In this document: one piece after another, positions 34,520 through 43,827 of the stretch | How the letters are laid out: each line of letters begins with the position of its first letter | Numbering within the stretch: position 1 is the first letter of the stretch | DNA from: Desulfosoma sp. | Lineage (GTDB): Bacteria > Desulfobacterota > Syntrophobacteria > Syntrophobacterales > DSM-9756 | DNA: 64,000 bases | Assembly (NCBI GenBank): GCA_037481875.1 | Contig: JBBFKY010000009.1 | Location: forward strand, 87,364 to 151,363 | Direction: 5' to 3' | Notes under the pieces: model-generated | What the model was told of the DNA's origin: nothing | Seen by the model: only the letters and a program-made list of their open reading frames with translations | The model's database searches: none | Program-made: the position numbers and the translations under genes

Positions 34520-36419
34520 AAAACACACTCAAAGCCGTTCCGAAAAAACGGCATCCCTTTTCAGGCCTCGCAGGAAAAAGTCTGGAAGTTCAGCGACGTT
34601 CAAGGTGATGGCGGCCTCCCTTGCAGGGCTTGCCATTCTTGTTTCGGCGGGCAGCTATTGGAATCTGCTGGATCCTGTTTTGGCCAAGCTTCCTGTCCCT
34701 CATCGACTGCAGGCCATCGAGTTGGAAGTCAACGGGAATCTGGAAGAAATGCTTGCAGACACGGAAAAGGTGTTCAATCCGCGTGATGCCGTGCGACTTC
34801 TCGGTGTGAAAACCGACGGCTGGTTTTCCTGGGGTGTCAAGGTGGTGAGTGCCGATGTGGACTTTCGGCAATGGACGAAAAAGCCTGAAGTCTTAAGGGA
34901 CCTCATGCCGGAAGAAAGCTTTGAAACCCCGAAGAGGCTGAATTTAGAAGTCATTTGGATGGGAAAATCTCTGGGAGGGGTTCGGCTTCTGGTCCAATTG
35001 GATGCGAAAGATTGGCTGTCCAAGGCTCAGGAAGCGGGAAGCAGGGAAGAAAGGATTCGTTACTTGGAAAGAGTATTGGAAGCCGATCCGCGCAACGTGC
35101 TTGTCAAGACCCAATTGGCCGGTTTGTATGCGGAAGCCGGCCGTGACGGCGATGCGGAAAGACTCTACGAAGAGGTGTTGGAACTTGGGCGTTCCCGACC
35201 CGTTCTGGAAAGGCTTATCGCCGTTTACAAGAAAGAGAAGAAATATGCGAACGCCGTGGAAGCCTCTCTGGATTTGTTAGAGCTCGCCAATGACCCGCAG
35301 GTGTTTCAGGATGTGGTGCGTTACCTGCAAAACCAGGTGCCCACGAAGGAAGCCTTGAAGCTTCTCAAGCAGTATACGTCCAAGGTGCCCGGTGCCTATC
35401 GTGGTTCATGGCATTTGGTGCGAGCGGATTTGGCCACCAAGGCCGAAAGCTGGGCGGAAGCCGCTCAGGCTTACGAAAGCGCCATGGCGGCCGGGGTTCG
35501 AGATCCCAATATTCACTACAATCTTTCCGTGGTTCGAACGAAATCGGGCGATCTGGATCAAGCGGCCCAAGATTTGGAAAAATACTTGAAAGCCAATCCC
35601 GGCGATGTAACCAATTGGTTAAAGCTTGCCGCCATGTACGAAAAAGCCGGCGAGGAGTCCAAAGCCTTGAAGGTTTATCAGGACCTAGTGGCCAAGAACC
35701 CTTCAGAAAAACGAGCCCTGGTTCGGCTGGCAGCCCTTTTGGAAAAATCCGGGGACAAAAACGAACTGCTCAAGGTGTACCAAAACCTGGCGCAGCTGGA
35801 GCCTCAGGACCGAGTGATTCAATGGAACCTGGCCATGCTGCTTTACGACACCAAACAATGGGACAAGGCCACAGCGGCTTTTGAAAAATGCGCGGCTCTT
35901 TCGCCGGATGATCCCAAGCCTTTGAAATACCTTCTGGATCTTTATCAAAAGAGTAAGAATGCATCCAAGCAGATGGAAGTGCTACAAAAGCTTATTGCCT
36001 TGGATAAGGATAACCTAGCTTACTATGATGCTTTGTTTGTTTTGTATGATCAGGCCAAGAACTACGATGCCATCATCAAGGTCTTTGAAGAAGCGTCAAA
36101 AAAGTATCCTAAAGTGACGGCTTTTCACCAGTACCTTCTCTACGGAGCCCTCAAGAAGGGCCAAAAACAAAAGGCGTTGGAGGCTTTGGAAGAACTGTGC
36201 CGTCTGGAACCCAAGGAAGTCAAATACTTCAAGCAGGCGGCGCAGATTCATGAAAGCCTTGGGCAATTCAGCAAAGCCTTGGAAAAGATTAAACGCGTGT
36301 TGGAAATCAATCCCAACGATGCAGCGGCCAAGGACGATTACATTCGCCTGCGGCTTCTCCTGGCGGCGCCCAAGAAGACCGGCTTTTTCTATTGCACGGA
36401 AAAGCCGATTCGTGTATAA
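34509..36419 (+). CDS. membrane-anchored tetratricopeptide-repeat protein
   Basis: A 636-aa protein with tandem ATGs at 34509 and 34512. A basic N-terminus and one transmembrane helix (KVMAASLAGLAILVSAGSYWNLL) anchor it. Residues ~60-170 form a compact domain (AVRLLGVKTDGWFSWGVKVV), and residues ~175-620 hold about a dozen TPR-like helical pairs (for example AGLYAEAGRDGDAERLYEEVLEL and ALEKIKRVLEINPNDAAAKDDY). TPRs form a binding scaffold facing the periplasm if the anchor is oriented in the usual way. The partner is unknown. It overlaps the pseudouridine synthase gene by 11 bases. Confidence 0.85.
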   Translation: MMFRKHTQSRSEKTASLFRPRRKKSGSSATFKVMAASLAGLAILVSAGSYWNLLDPVLAKLPVPHRLQAIELEVNGNLEEMLADTEKVFNPRDAVRLLGVKTDGWFSWGVKVVSADVDFRQWTKKPEVLRDLMPEESFETPKRLNLEVIWMGKSLGGVRLLVQLDAKDWLSKAQEAGSREERIRYLERVLEADPRNVLVKTQLAGLYAEAGRDGDAERLYEEVLELGRSRPVLERLIAVYKKEKKYANAVEASLDLLELANDPQVFQDVVRYLQNQVPTKEALKLLKQYTSKVPGAYRGSWHLVRADLATKAESWAEAAQAYESAMAAGVRDPNIHYNLSVVRTKSGDLDQAAQDLEKYLKANPGDVTNWLKLAAMYEKAGEESKALKVYQDLVAKNPSEKRALVRLAALLEKSGDKNELLKVYQNLAQLEPQDRVIQWNLAMLLYDTKQWDKATAAFEKCAALSPDDPKPLKYLLDLYQKSKNASKQMEVLQKLIALDKDNLAYYDALFVLYDQAKNYDAIIKVFEEASKKYPKVTAFHQYLLYGALKKGQKQKALEALEELCRLEPKEVKYFKQAAQIHESLGQFSKALEKIKRVLEINPNDAAAKDDYIRLRLLLAAPKKTGFFYCTEKPIRV

Positions 36420-36431
36420 GGGCTGGAAATT

Positions 36432-36507
36432 GGGCGGGTAACTCAGCGGTGAGAGTGCCATCCTCACACGGTGGAAGTCGAGGGTTCGAATCCCCCCCCG
36501 CCCACCA
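36432..36507 (+). tRNA. tRNA-Val (anticodon CAC)
   Basis: A 76-nt cloverleaf. Acceptor GGGCGGG pairs with CCCGCCC, and a 3' CCA is encoded. Anticodon stem CCATC/GGTGG (one G-T pair) holds loop CTCACAC, giving anticodon CAC. The T arm has GGTTCGAATCC. It begins 12 bases after the TPR gene. Confidence 0.95.
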
Positions 36508-36612
36508 CGCATGAAACGTCCTGGCTTCGGCGTCGCCGAGGCTTTTTTTATGCGCTATGGCTGGAGAAGCTTCAAGGGCACCTTGTGACAACAAACGACG
36601 AGGAGCCGACAT

Positions 36613-36771
36613 ATGCATGGGGGACGAAGCTTTGGCAGGGTGTGGGCTTGGTTGTTGGCCTTGAGCCTTTTCTTGGGGGCTGCCACGGGTTGCAACACGG
36701 TCAAGGGCATCGGGAAGGACATTCGGTCTTTGGGGGGAGCCATCGAAAGATCGGCGGATGGCGCCAAGTAA
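36613..36771 (+). CDS. entericidin-like small lipoprotein
   Basis: A 52-aa frame starting at ATG 36613 with GAGGAG eleven bases upstream. It has a short basic N-terminus, a hydrophobic signal (VWAWLLALSLFLGAATG) and a cysteine at residue 27 that begins CNTVKGIGKDIRSLGGAIE, the characteristic start of mature entericidin A/B lipoproteins. After lipidation the ~26-residue peptide would sit in the membrane as an amphipathic helix. Entericidins are linked to stress and cell lysis as toxin/antidote pairs in enterobacteria; only one copy is seen here. The lipobox (A-T-G-C) is weak at its -3 position. Confidence 0.8.
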   Translation: MHGGRSFGRVWAWLLALSLFLGAATGCNTVKGIGKDIRSLGGAIERSADGAK

Positions 36772-36839
36772 ACCATCTCTTGCGGTTAGGCCATAACAAA
36801 GCCCTTACGTTGTTTTTTGTAGGAGGGTGTGTGCGCCTC

Positions 36840-36985
36840 GAAAACATGCCCTTGTGGTGTGATTTGGGGCGAACCCATAGGTCCGATCCTACGGGTTCCG
36901 GGGTGGCCCATGGCCTATGGGGTTGGCATGACCGAGGGGATGGATATGAAGGGCGGACACAGAGGTCCGCCCCTCGAGGATGGAA
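36840..36985. repeat. intergenic palindromes of the GGGCGGAC family
   Basis: Within 36772-37033, which has no gene, a perfect copy lies at 36951-36972 (GGGCGGAC, loop ACAGAG, GTCCGCCC). A degenerate copy lies at about 36865-36890. The linker GGCCCATGGCCTATGGGGTTG between them resembles linkers of the clusters at 13.1 and 16.7 kb. Confidence 0.8.
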
Positions 36986-37033
36986 AAGGGAAGGTGGTTG
37001 GGTGATCAAGGCCGCTCGGCTCTCGACAAAAAG

Positions 37034-37825
37034 CTAGCGAGGGCCGGTGGGAAGAAAACTTTCTTCACCCAGCATGGTAAACGGTGATTTGCCGTCCGGA
37101 ACACCTGTCTTGTAGTCAAAGATTCCTTCCACCAAACTGTTCACATGCTTGTAGAGCACCCTCAAGGGGATGTTCGACGGGCATGTTTCCTCACACATTC
37201 CACAATCAATGCATCGACCGGCCATGTGCACCGCTCGAACCAAATGAAAGGATGTATCCGGAGGCAGTTTTCCTGCGGGAATGAGTTCCTTGTGTTCCAG
37301 GCTGCATTCGGTGCAGAAGCACACAGGGCACACGTCTCGGCATCCATAACAGCGAATGCAGCGGTTGAAATGGCCCAGCCACCAGGCCAGCCTTTCTGTG
37401 TCGGGCATGGCTTCCAGTTCCTGAAGCCGCCGGCTCTGTGACACGGGCTTGGGAGCTTCCCCATAATCCAAGTGATCCGGGTAGGGCTTGGAACACTCGC
37501 ACGAAAAGGCGAGATCCTGCGGGCAAGCATGCCCTACGATCACCACCTTGTCAGGTTGAAGCTGGTTCCATTTGAAGAGTTCGTAAAGAGACCTTTCCTC
37601 GCAGCCACGAACCAGCACACCGAAAGTTTTGTCCGGATATTGTCGTGCCTGGGCCAACAGAAGCTTAGTGACGGGATAACGAGCCTTGAACGGCTGCCAC
37701 GTTTCCAAGGTGTTCAGGTCGTCCTTGGTAAAAACAGCGGGGAAAGGCAGCCCGTGGACCGTTTTGTAAGCGATAAAGGCGTCCACGCGACCTTCTTCCA
37801 GTAATTGTCGAACTTTGGTCTTCAT
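37034..37825 (-). CDS. 4Fe-4S dicluster protein of the HdrA/MvhD operon
   Basis: A 263-aa protein, starting at ATG 37825 (MKTKVRQLLEEGRVDAFIAYK) or at 37834. The first ~120 residues resemble the FrhB/FdhB-like module (FGVLVRGCEERSLYELFKWNQL; VIVGHACPQDL). Two ferredoxin motifs follow: C-x2-C-x2-C-x3-CP (CIRCYGCRDVCP, with CFCTEC close by) and CIDCGMCEETCP near residue 215. It is the last gene of the bifurcation operon, 27-36 bases after mvhD, and probably accepts electrons from or donates electrons to the HdrA-MvhD module in the cytoplasm. Confidence 0.75.
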   Translation of the reverse strand: MKTKVRQLLEEGRVDAFIAYKTVHGLPFPAVFTKDDLNTLETWQPFKARYPVTKLLLAQARQYPDKTFGVLVRGCEERSLYELFKWNQLQPDKVVIVGHACPQDLAFSCECSKPYPDHLDYGEAPKPVSQSRRLQELEAMPDTERLAWWLGHFNRCIRCYGCRDVCPVCFCTECSLEHKELIPAGKLPPDTSFHLVRAVHMAGRCIDCGMCEETCPSNIPLRVLYKHVNSLVEGIFDYKTGVPDGKSPFTMLGEESFLPTGPR

Positions 37826-37860
37826 GAGATCCATCCTGTGCGCTGAACGTGTGGTATCGT

Positions 37861-38301
37861 CTAAAGGCCCAATGCCAGCCGCGGACTCGCTTCAAAGGAC
37901 GGCGCAGGTCCCAAGGAGCGTATTTTCTCGGTAAAATCCCGCACCACTTCAGCGAATTTGATGCCTTCGGCCGAGGAGATCCATTCCAGACGGAACCTTT
38001 CCGGATTGTAGCCGGAAAATCGAATCAGTTCCTGCACGAATTTCATGCGTTTCAAGGTCATGTAGTTCCCTTTGAGATAGTGGCAGTCGCCGATATGGCA
38101 TCCTGCCACCAGAACACCGTCGGCACCACGTTGAAAGGCATGAATGACGTGATGAGGGGACACGGTGCCGGAACACATCACGCGCACGACACGCACGTTC
38201 GGCGGGTATTGAAACCGACTCACCCCCGCCAGGTCCGCCCCGGCGTAGCTGCACCAGTTGCACAAGATTGCCAAAATTCTCGGTTCAAAGCGTTCCGCCA
38301 T
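37861..38301 (-). CDS. mvhD: MvhD/FrhD-type [2Fe-2S] hydrogenase iron-sulfur subunit
   Basis: A 146-aa protein of the MvhD family. The cysteine signature is complete: ILCNWCSYAGADLAG, VMCSGTVSPHHVIHAFQRGADGV and VAGCHIGDCHYLKGN. In methanogens MvhD carries a [2Fe-2S] cluster that passes electrons from hydrogenase to HdrA. In sulfate reducers it is found with HdrA and dehydrogenases without any hydrogenase, as here. It lies 22 bases after hdrA. Confidence 0.93.
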   Translation of the reverse strand: MAERFEPRILAILCNWCSYAGADLAGVSRFQYPPNVRVVRVMCSGTVSPHHVIHAFQRGADGVLVAGCHIGDCHYLKGNYMTLKRMKFVQELIRFSGYNPERFRLEWISSAEGIKFAEVVRDFTEKIRSLGPAPSFEASPRLALGL

Positions 38302-38323
38302 GATTCCGTCTCCTGCCTACGGT

Positions 38324-41300
38324 CTAGGCGCTGAGGGCCTCGTCGATTTGGGTATAGAGCTGCAGGTGCGAAAATCCCAGCAGCGTGATGGCTTCCGAAG
38401 GACATGTGGCCGCACAGGTGCCGCAGCCTTTGCACAGAGCCTGGTTCACTTCGCATTTAGCTTCCTGTTCCAGGTAACTGATGGCACCGAAAGGACAGCA
38501 CTGCACACAACCCTGACAGCCGCAGCACAGATCCTTGTTGACCACCGCCACCACACCTCCTGCCAGGATCGAGTCCTTGGCCAGCACGGTGGCGGCTCGA
38601 GCCGCTGCCGCTTTCGCCTGCGCGATGCATTCTTCGGTCGGCTTCGGGAAATGAGCCAAGCCGGCGATAAAGACACCGTCCGTGGCGAAATCCACGGGGC
38701 GCAGTTTGGCGTGGGCTTCAAGGAAGAATCCATCGGCATTGAGAGGTACCTTGAACATTTTGGCCAGTTCGTCGGCTTCCGAGGTGCGCGTGACGATGGC
38801 GGAAGCCAGAGTGAGAATATCCGGTTTCAGGATGATCGGCCGTCGGAGAATATGATCCACGACAGTCACCGTGAGTGTTCCATCGGGGGCCACCTGGACC
38901 TGGGGTTTGTTTTCCAGGTCGAATCGAATGAAGAGCACACCCCGAGCTCGAGCTTCCTTGTAGAGATTCTCTCTGAGTCCGAAGGTGCGAATATCGCGGT
39001 ACAAAACGTAAACATCCAGATCCGGATTGAGTTTTTTCAACCGCAAAGCGTTTTCGATGGAATGGCTGCAGCACACTCGACTGCAATACGGTCTTTCAGG
39101 TTCCCGGGATCCAACGCATTGGATAAACACGGCCGAATTGGCATTGGTGATGCGAGGATCTCTTTGGCTGATAGCTTGATCCAGATCCAGGTTCAGAAAG
39201 ATCCGATCGCTCTGTCCATAACCGTATTCCGTAGGTTTCAGAGAGTGGGCGCCGATGGCCAAAATGGCGACCCCGTGATCGATTTCCTTGAGGGAACCGC
39301 CCACGTCCAGCACCGTATGGAAGTTCCCAACAAAGCCCTGAACATCGCGAATCTGGGCGTTGGTGAGCACCGTGATGCGTGGATGGTCAATGACCCTTTG
39401 AATGAGTTCATCCAAATACGGGGCGATGGGCTGACCGTCCCAGGTGGAATAGAGCTTACGGCCATGACCGCCCAGAACATCTTTGCGTTCCACAAGTGTC
39501 ACCGGATAACCCTGATCGGCCAAGGCCAAAGCGGCCGTCATGCCGGCGATACCCCCGCCGACCACGAGTCCCGATTTCGTCACGTTTAGTTGAATTTCAC
39601 CGAGCGGTTGCTGCAAAGCCACCTTGGCCACCGCCATTCGAACCATGTCTTTGGCTTTTTCCGTGGCGGCTTCCGGCTCGTTCATGTGCACCCAGGAACC
39701 CTGGTTTCGAATGTTGGCCATTTCAAAGAGATACTTGTTCAGTCCGGCCTGTTTCAGGGTTTCCTGGAAAAGAGGTTCGTGGGTTCTTGGAGAGCAGGCA
39801 GCCACAACGATGCGATTCAGGTTGTGTTCCTGAATGACCTGCTTCATTTTGTCCTGTGTATCCTGAGCGCAGGTGAACAGATTGCGCTCCACATAAACCA
39901 CGGAAGGTAGTGTTTCCGCGTACCGGGCCACGGCTTCCACGTCAATGACACCGGCGATGTTGACACCGCAGTGGCAGACAAAGACGCCCACACGAGGTTC
40001 TTCGGCTGCCACATCCTTTTCGGTAAGAACCGGCGGTTTTTGGGTGAGGGTGTTGCGGGCCGGCGCCAGCAAGGCTCCTGAATCGGCGGCCGCTGCCGAA
40101 GCTTCCATGACGGATAAAGGAATGTCTTTGGGGCTTTGAAAAACACCGCACACATAAATGCCGGTTCGGGATGTTTGCACGGGTTCAAAGGGTGACGTGG
40201 CCGCAAAGCGACCGTCTCCGATGTCAATCCCCAAGGATTCGGCCAGTTTCAAAGTGTCTTTGGAAACCTGAAGTCCCACGGAAAGAACCACCAGGTTGAA
40301 CACTTCTTCCACCAGCGTTCCATCTTCGGCAACGTATTGAATGGCCAGATCATCCGTACCGGGTACGGGATCCACGCTGTGCACGCGGGAACGAATAAAG
40401 CGCACTCCTTTTTCCCGTTCCGCCCTTTCATAGTACTTGTCGAAATCCTTGCCCGGCGTGCGCATGTCCATAAAGAAGATCGCCGTATCCAAACCTTCAC
40501 CCGCGTGTTCCTTGGCGATAACCGCTTCCTTAATGGCGTACATGCAACAGACGGCGGAGCAATAACCATTGTCGCAGTGGTGAATGTCCCGGGAACCAAC
40601 GCACTGAAGCCAGGCAATCTTTTTGGGTTCTTCATGGTCACTGGGACGCACCAGATGGCCTTCGAACGGTCCTGATGAGGAAAGAATCCGTTCAAATTCC
40701 ATAGAAGTGATCACATTAGGATGTTTGGTGTAATTGTAAGTATCGTAGATTTTGGGATCGAACGGTTCAAATCCAGGAGCCAGAATGATGCTGCCCACCT
40801 CGAGAGTGAATTCCCGGTCCTTATCGTCGAAATTCACCGCTTGGGTCGGGCAGAATTTTTCGCAGGCGCGGCATTTGCCTTTTTCAAAGTAGATACAGTG
40901 ATCCTTGTCAATCACATACTTTAAGGGGACGGCCTGGGGAAACTTGACATAGGCCGCCTTGCGCTTGCCAAGGCCTGCGTTGTATTCGTCATCGACCTTG
41001 CGAGGACATTTTTCCGCGCAGGTGCCGCAGGCGATACACTTGTCCATGTCGATGTAGCGGGCTTTTTGGAAAATAGTCGCCTGAAAGTGACCCGCTTCAC
41101 CCTTGACGTCTTTAACTTCGGAAAGCGTGTGAATTTGAATGTTCAGATGCCGGCCGACCTCGACCAGTTTGGGTGACAGAATTCACATGGCGCAGTCATC
41201 GGTGGGAAATGTTTTATCCAGCATACTCATGGCCCCACCGATGGCCGAAGTCTTTTCAATCAGATGGACGAAATATCCCGAATCGGCCAAATCCAAGGCT

Positions 41301-41383
41301 GCCTGGACGCCGGCGATGCCGCCCCCCACCACCATGACGGATCCGATAGGGTTTGAAGAGCTCAATTGCGTCGCATTGCTCAT
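38324..41383 (-). CDS. hdrA: selenocysteine-containing HdrA-like flavoprotein (in-frame UGA)
   Basis: One frame of 1020 codons is interrupted only by UGA at 41183-41185 (residue 67). The N-terminal FAD domain ([20 protein letters not shown], then [20 protein letters not shown]) runs into [19 protein letters not shown], which matches the HdrA DC-x2-(C/U)-IL(S/T)PK motif where other HdrA proteins have Cys or Sec. After the UGA the frame is open and continues at once with [12 protein letters not shown] and CRACEKFCP clusters. A second HdrA module follows: [33 protein letters not shown] and [19 protein letters not shown]. Two C-terminal clusters ([24 protein letters not shown]) end the 1019-aa protein. 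HdrA carries the bifurcating FAD. Automated callers would split or truncate it. Confidence 0.92.
41150..41185 (-). promoter_or_regulatory. bacterial SECIS element with UGA selenocysteine codon of hdrA
   Basis: On the minus strand UGA (41185-41183) is followed after 15 nt by CUGGUC (41167-41162), loop GAGGUC (41161-41156) and GGCCGG (41155-41150). The arms form a 6-bp stem with two G-U pairs. The apical loop contains GGU, the feature SelB recognises in E. coli fdhF, at nearly the same distance from the UGA (24-26 nt). Confidence 0.7.
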
Positions 41384-41407
41384 GATGTTCTCTCCCTTGT
41401 GCGCTCT

Positions 41408-42889
41408 TTATTCCGATTTCTCTTCGTCCTTTACGGGACTGGGAGGAATAATCTTCTTTTGTCCGTTGCTCAGGAACTCATGCATGGAGGCGGCGGCGAT
41501 GCGGCCTTCACCCATGGCGCTGATGACGGTGGCGCCTCCCGAGACGATATCGCCTCCAGCCCAGACTCGAGCCTTAGACGTGCGACCCCTTTCGTCGATC
41601 ACGACAGTGCCCCAACGCGTGACATTGAGGTCGGGTGTGGTTGAGGGGATGAGCGGGTTGGGGGAGGTTCCCAAAGAGACCACAACGGTGTCCACATCCA
41701 GAATGTATTCACTGCCGGGAATCGGTACCGGACGCCGCCGCCCGCTTTCGTCAGGTTCGGTGAGCCTCATGCGAATGAGTTCCATGGCCGCCACATTGTT
41801 TCGTCCATCACTCAAAAAGGCCGTGGGGTTGCACAGAAAATGGAATTCGATTCCTTCTTCTTCAGCGTTTTCCACTTCTTCAAGCCGTGCCGGCATTTCG
41901 GCACGCGTGCGTCGGTAGATCACGTACACTTCCTGGGCTCCCAGACGCACGGCACATCGTGCGGCGTCCATGGCCACGTTGCCTCCTCCGATAACCGCCA
42001 CCTTTTTGCCCATCTTAATAGGCGTGGCATATTCCGGATACCGGTAGGCTTTCATTAAGTTGGTGCGTGTAAGGAACTCATTGGCCGAATAGACCATATT
42101 CAGGTTTTCACCGGGAACCCCCATAAATTTCGGCAGACCGGCTCCGGGGGCCAAATACACGGCATCGTAATCGGTTCTGAGCAGTTCATCGAGGCTGTAG
42201 TTGATCCCGATGACTGTGTTCAACCGAAGATCCACGCCCAAGGATTGCACATACTGGACTTCCCTTTGAACAATCTCCTTGGGAAGCCGAAATTCTGGAA
42301 TGCCGTACATGAGCACGCCGCCGGCCACGTGCAAGGCTTCAAAGAGGACCACCTTATGGCCGAGAATGGCCAGGTCCGAAGCCACGGTCAGTCCGGAAGG
42401 ACCGGATCCCACGACAGCCACCTTCTTGCCCGTGGATGGGGCCATTTCGGGCATGGTCGGAGCCCCCTGGGTTCTTTCCCAATCGGCGATGAAGCGTTCC
42501 AATCGCCCGATAGCTATCGGGGCTCCTTTTTTGTTCAGTGTACAAGCCTCTTCGCATTGAAGTTCCTGGGGACACACTCGGCCGCAGACGCCGGGAAGCG
42601 AGGTTTTGCGTTTGAGAATCTTAGCGGCTTCTTCAATGTCTTCACGCTGCAAAGCTGCGATAAAATCCGGAATGTCGATATTGACCGGACAGCCTTGCTG
42701 GCACGGTCGCTTCTTACACTGAATGCACCGGGATGCTTCTTCCTTGGCCAATTCCCACGTGTATCCCAAAGCGACCTCGTCGAAGTTATGCCGGCGCTCA
42801 TGTTCCGACTGTTTGGGCATCTCGACCCGGTTCAGATTAAGTTTGGGTTTCTTTTCCGAGGCGCCCTTGGTTTGTTTTTGCTCCGTCAT
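41408..42889 (-). CDS. NfnB/SudA-type NAD(P)H-dependent oxidoreductase (GltD-like)
   Basis: A 493-aa flavoprotein of the glutamate-synthase-small-subunit family. The N-terminal Fe-S region has CIQCKKRPCQQGCP and CGRCP-type CGRVCPQELQCEEAC motifs. An FAD fold follows (KVAVVGSGPSGLTVASDLAILGHKVVLFE, GGVLMYGIPEFRLPKEIV). The NAD(P)-binding fold is KVAVIGGGNVAMDAARCAVRLGA with YRRTRAEMPA. Directly behind an NfnA-like gene, it is best read as NfnB/SudA, the large subunit of NADH-dependent ferredoxin:NADP oxidoreductase or sulfide dehydrogenase, rather than glutamate synthase; no large glutamate synthase gene is nearby. HdrA starts 24 bases downstream. Confidence 0.88.
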   Translation of the reverse strand: MTEQKQTKGASEKKPKLNLNRVEMPKQSEHERRHNFDEVALGYTWELAKEEASRCIQCKKRPCQQGCPVNIDIPDFIAALQREDIEEAAKILKRKTSLPGVCGRVCPQELQCEEACTLNKKGAPIAIGRLERFIADWERTQGAPTMPEMAPSTGKKVAVVGSGPSGLTVASDLAILGHKVVLFEALHVAGGVLMYGIPEFRLPKEIVQREVQYVQSLGVDLRLNTVIGINYSLDELLRTDYDAVYLAPGAGLPKFMGVPGENLNMVYSANEFLTRTNLMKAYRYPEYATPIKMGKKVAVIGGGNVAMDAARCAVRLGAQEVYVIYRRTRAEMPARLEEVENAEEEGIEFHFLCNPTAFLSDGRNNVAAMELIRMRLTEPDESGRRRPVPIPGSEYILDVDTVVVSLGTSPNPLIPSTTPDLNVTRWGTVVIDERGRTSKARVWAGGDIVSGGATVISAMGEGRIAAASMHEFLSNGQKKIIPPSPVKDEEKSE

Positions 42890-42979
42890 TGCCTGATCTC
42901 CTTAAAAAGCTACACATGCGTGTCGGCGCCGAAGAAAGCCGCCCCTAAATCCATGTGAAGGCGAGGCGGCGCCTCACCC

Positions 42980-43825
42980 CTACCACTGAGAACATCCGCG
43001 GCATTGAAAACCCTGCTGCAAAATGCTCTCATCGGCGTAGGTGCAGCGGCGTGCCATGAGCACTTCCCAGCCGTCTACTTCGTGGCCGTCAAATTCCGGG
43101 CCGTGCACGCAAGCGAATCGATTGGTGCGGCCCACACTCAAGCGACAGGCACCACACATGCCCGTGCCGTCCACCATCACCGGAGTCAAATGCACCATGG
43201 TTTTGATGGCATAAGGGCGTGTCATTTCTGAAAGGACGCGCATGAGGCACAAGGAACACATGGCGATCACGCGGTCGATACGGCGCTTTGGGTGCTGCTG
43301 CAGCAGTTTCCGCATGGCCACCGTGGTGCTTTCTATCATGCCATTGCCGTGAGTGCCCAAGGCCAGGATGAGGTTATCGCTGAGTTCTTCCAAAGGCTTT
43401 TGGCCAAAGAGGCGTTCTGAATCGGGGGCCTGCACGATGGTGGTCAGCGTGTTCCCATGCTCCTTTAAGGCCTTCAAAATAGGCACCATGGCAGCGATTC
43501 CGTACCCGCTGAGCACCGAGACCACATGGCCGTACTGGCCCACTTCCGCCGGACGGCCCAACGGTCCGATAAAACTGAGCAAGGTGTCTCCAGGCTGCAG
43601 GGTTGCCAACTGCTGCGTTGTTTTTCCCACCTCGATGAATACAAAGTCCACGGTGCCGGCTTCGGCGTTCCAGTCGCTGATGGTGAAGGGAACCCGCTCC
43701 CCTTTTTCGTCGATGATGAGAATCACGAACTGGCCCGGCTTGGCCTTTTCCGCCACCACCGGAGCCTGTACGCGAAGCCGGTGCACTCTGGGAGCCAAAA
43801 CTTCGTGATCGACAATCGAATACAT
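42980..43825 (-). CDS. NfnA/SudB-type ferredoxin-NADP reductase subunit
   Basis: A 281-aa protein with an FNR-like FAD domain at the N-terminus (LRVQAPVVAEKAKPGQFVILII, RVPFTISDW) and an NAD-binding core (VVSVLSGYGIAAMVPILKAL). The C-terminal [2Fe-2S] region is MVDGTGMCGACRLSVG...FACVHGPEFDGHEVDGWE, the near-invariant end of NfnA/SudB. It starts a few bases after the NuoG-like gene and is followed by the NfnB-like gene about 90 bases later. The Nfn pair bifurcates electrons from NADPH to NAD and ferredoxin; here it likely links pyridine nucleotides to the HdrA module. Confidence 0.88.
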   Translation of the reverse strand: MYSIVDHEVLAPRVHRLRVQAPVVAEKAKPGQFVILIIDEKGERVPFTISDWNAEAGTVDFVFIEVGKTTQQLATLQPGDTLLSFIGPLGRPAEVGQYGHVVSVLSGYGIAAMVPILKALKEHGNTLTTIVQAPDSERLFGQKPLEELSDNLILALGTHGNGMIESTTVAMRKLLQQHPKRRIDRVIAMCSLCLMRVLSEMTRPYAIKTMVHLTPVMVDGTGMCGACRLSVGRTNRFACVHGPEFDGHEVDGWEVLMARRCTYADESILQQGFQCRGCSQW

Positions 43826-43827
43826 GG

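Noticed and set aside
36471-37037. 188-codon plus-strand frame overlapping tRNA-Val
   Set aside because: It starts inside the tRNA gene, runs through palindromic repeats and is out of frame with the entericidin-like gene.
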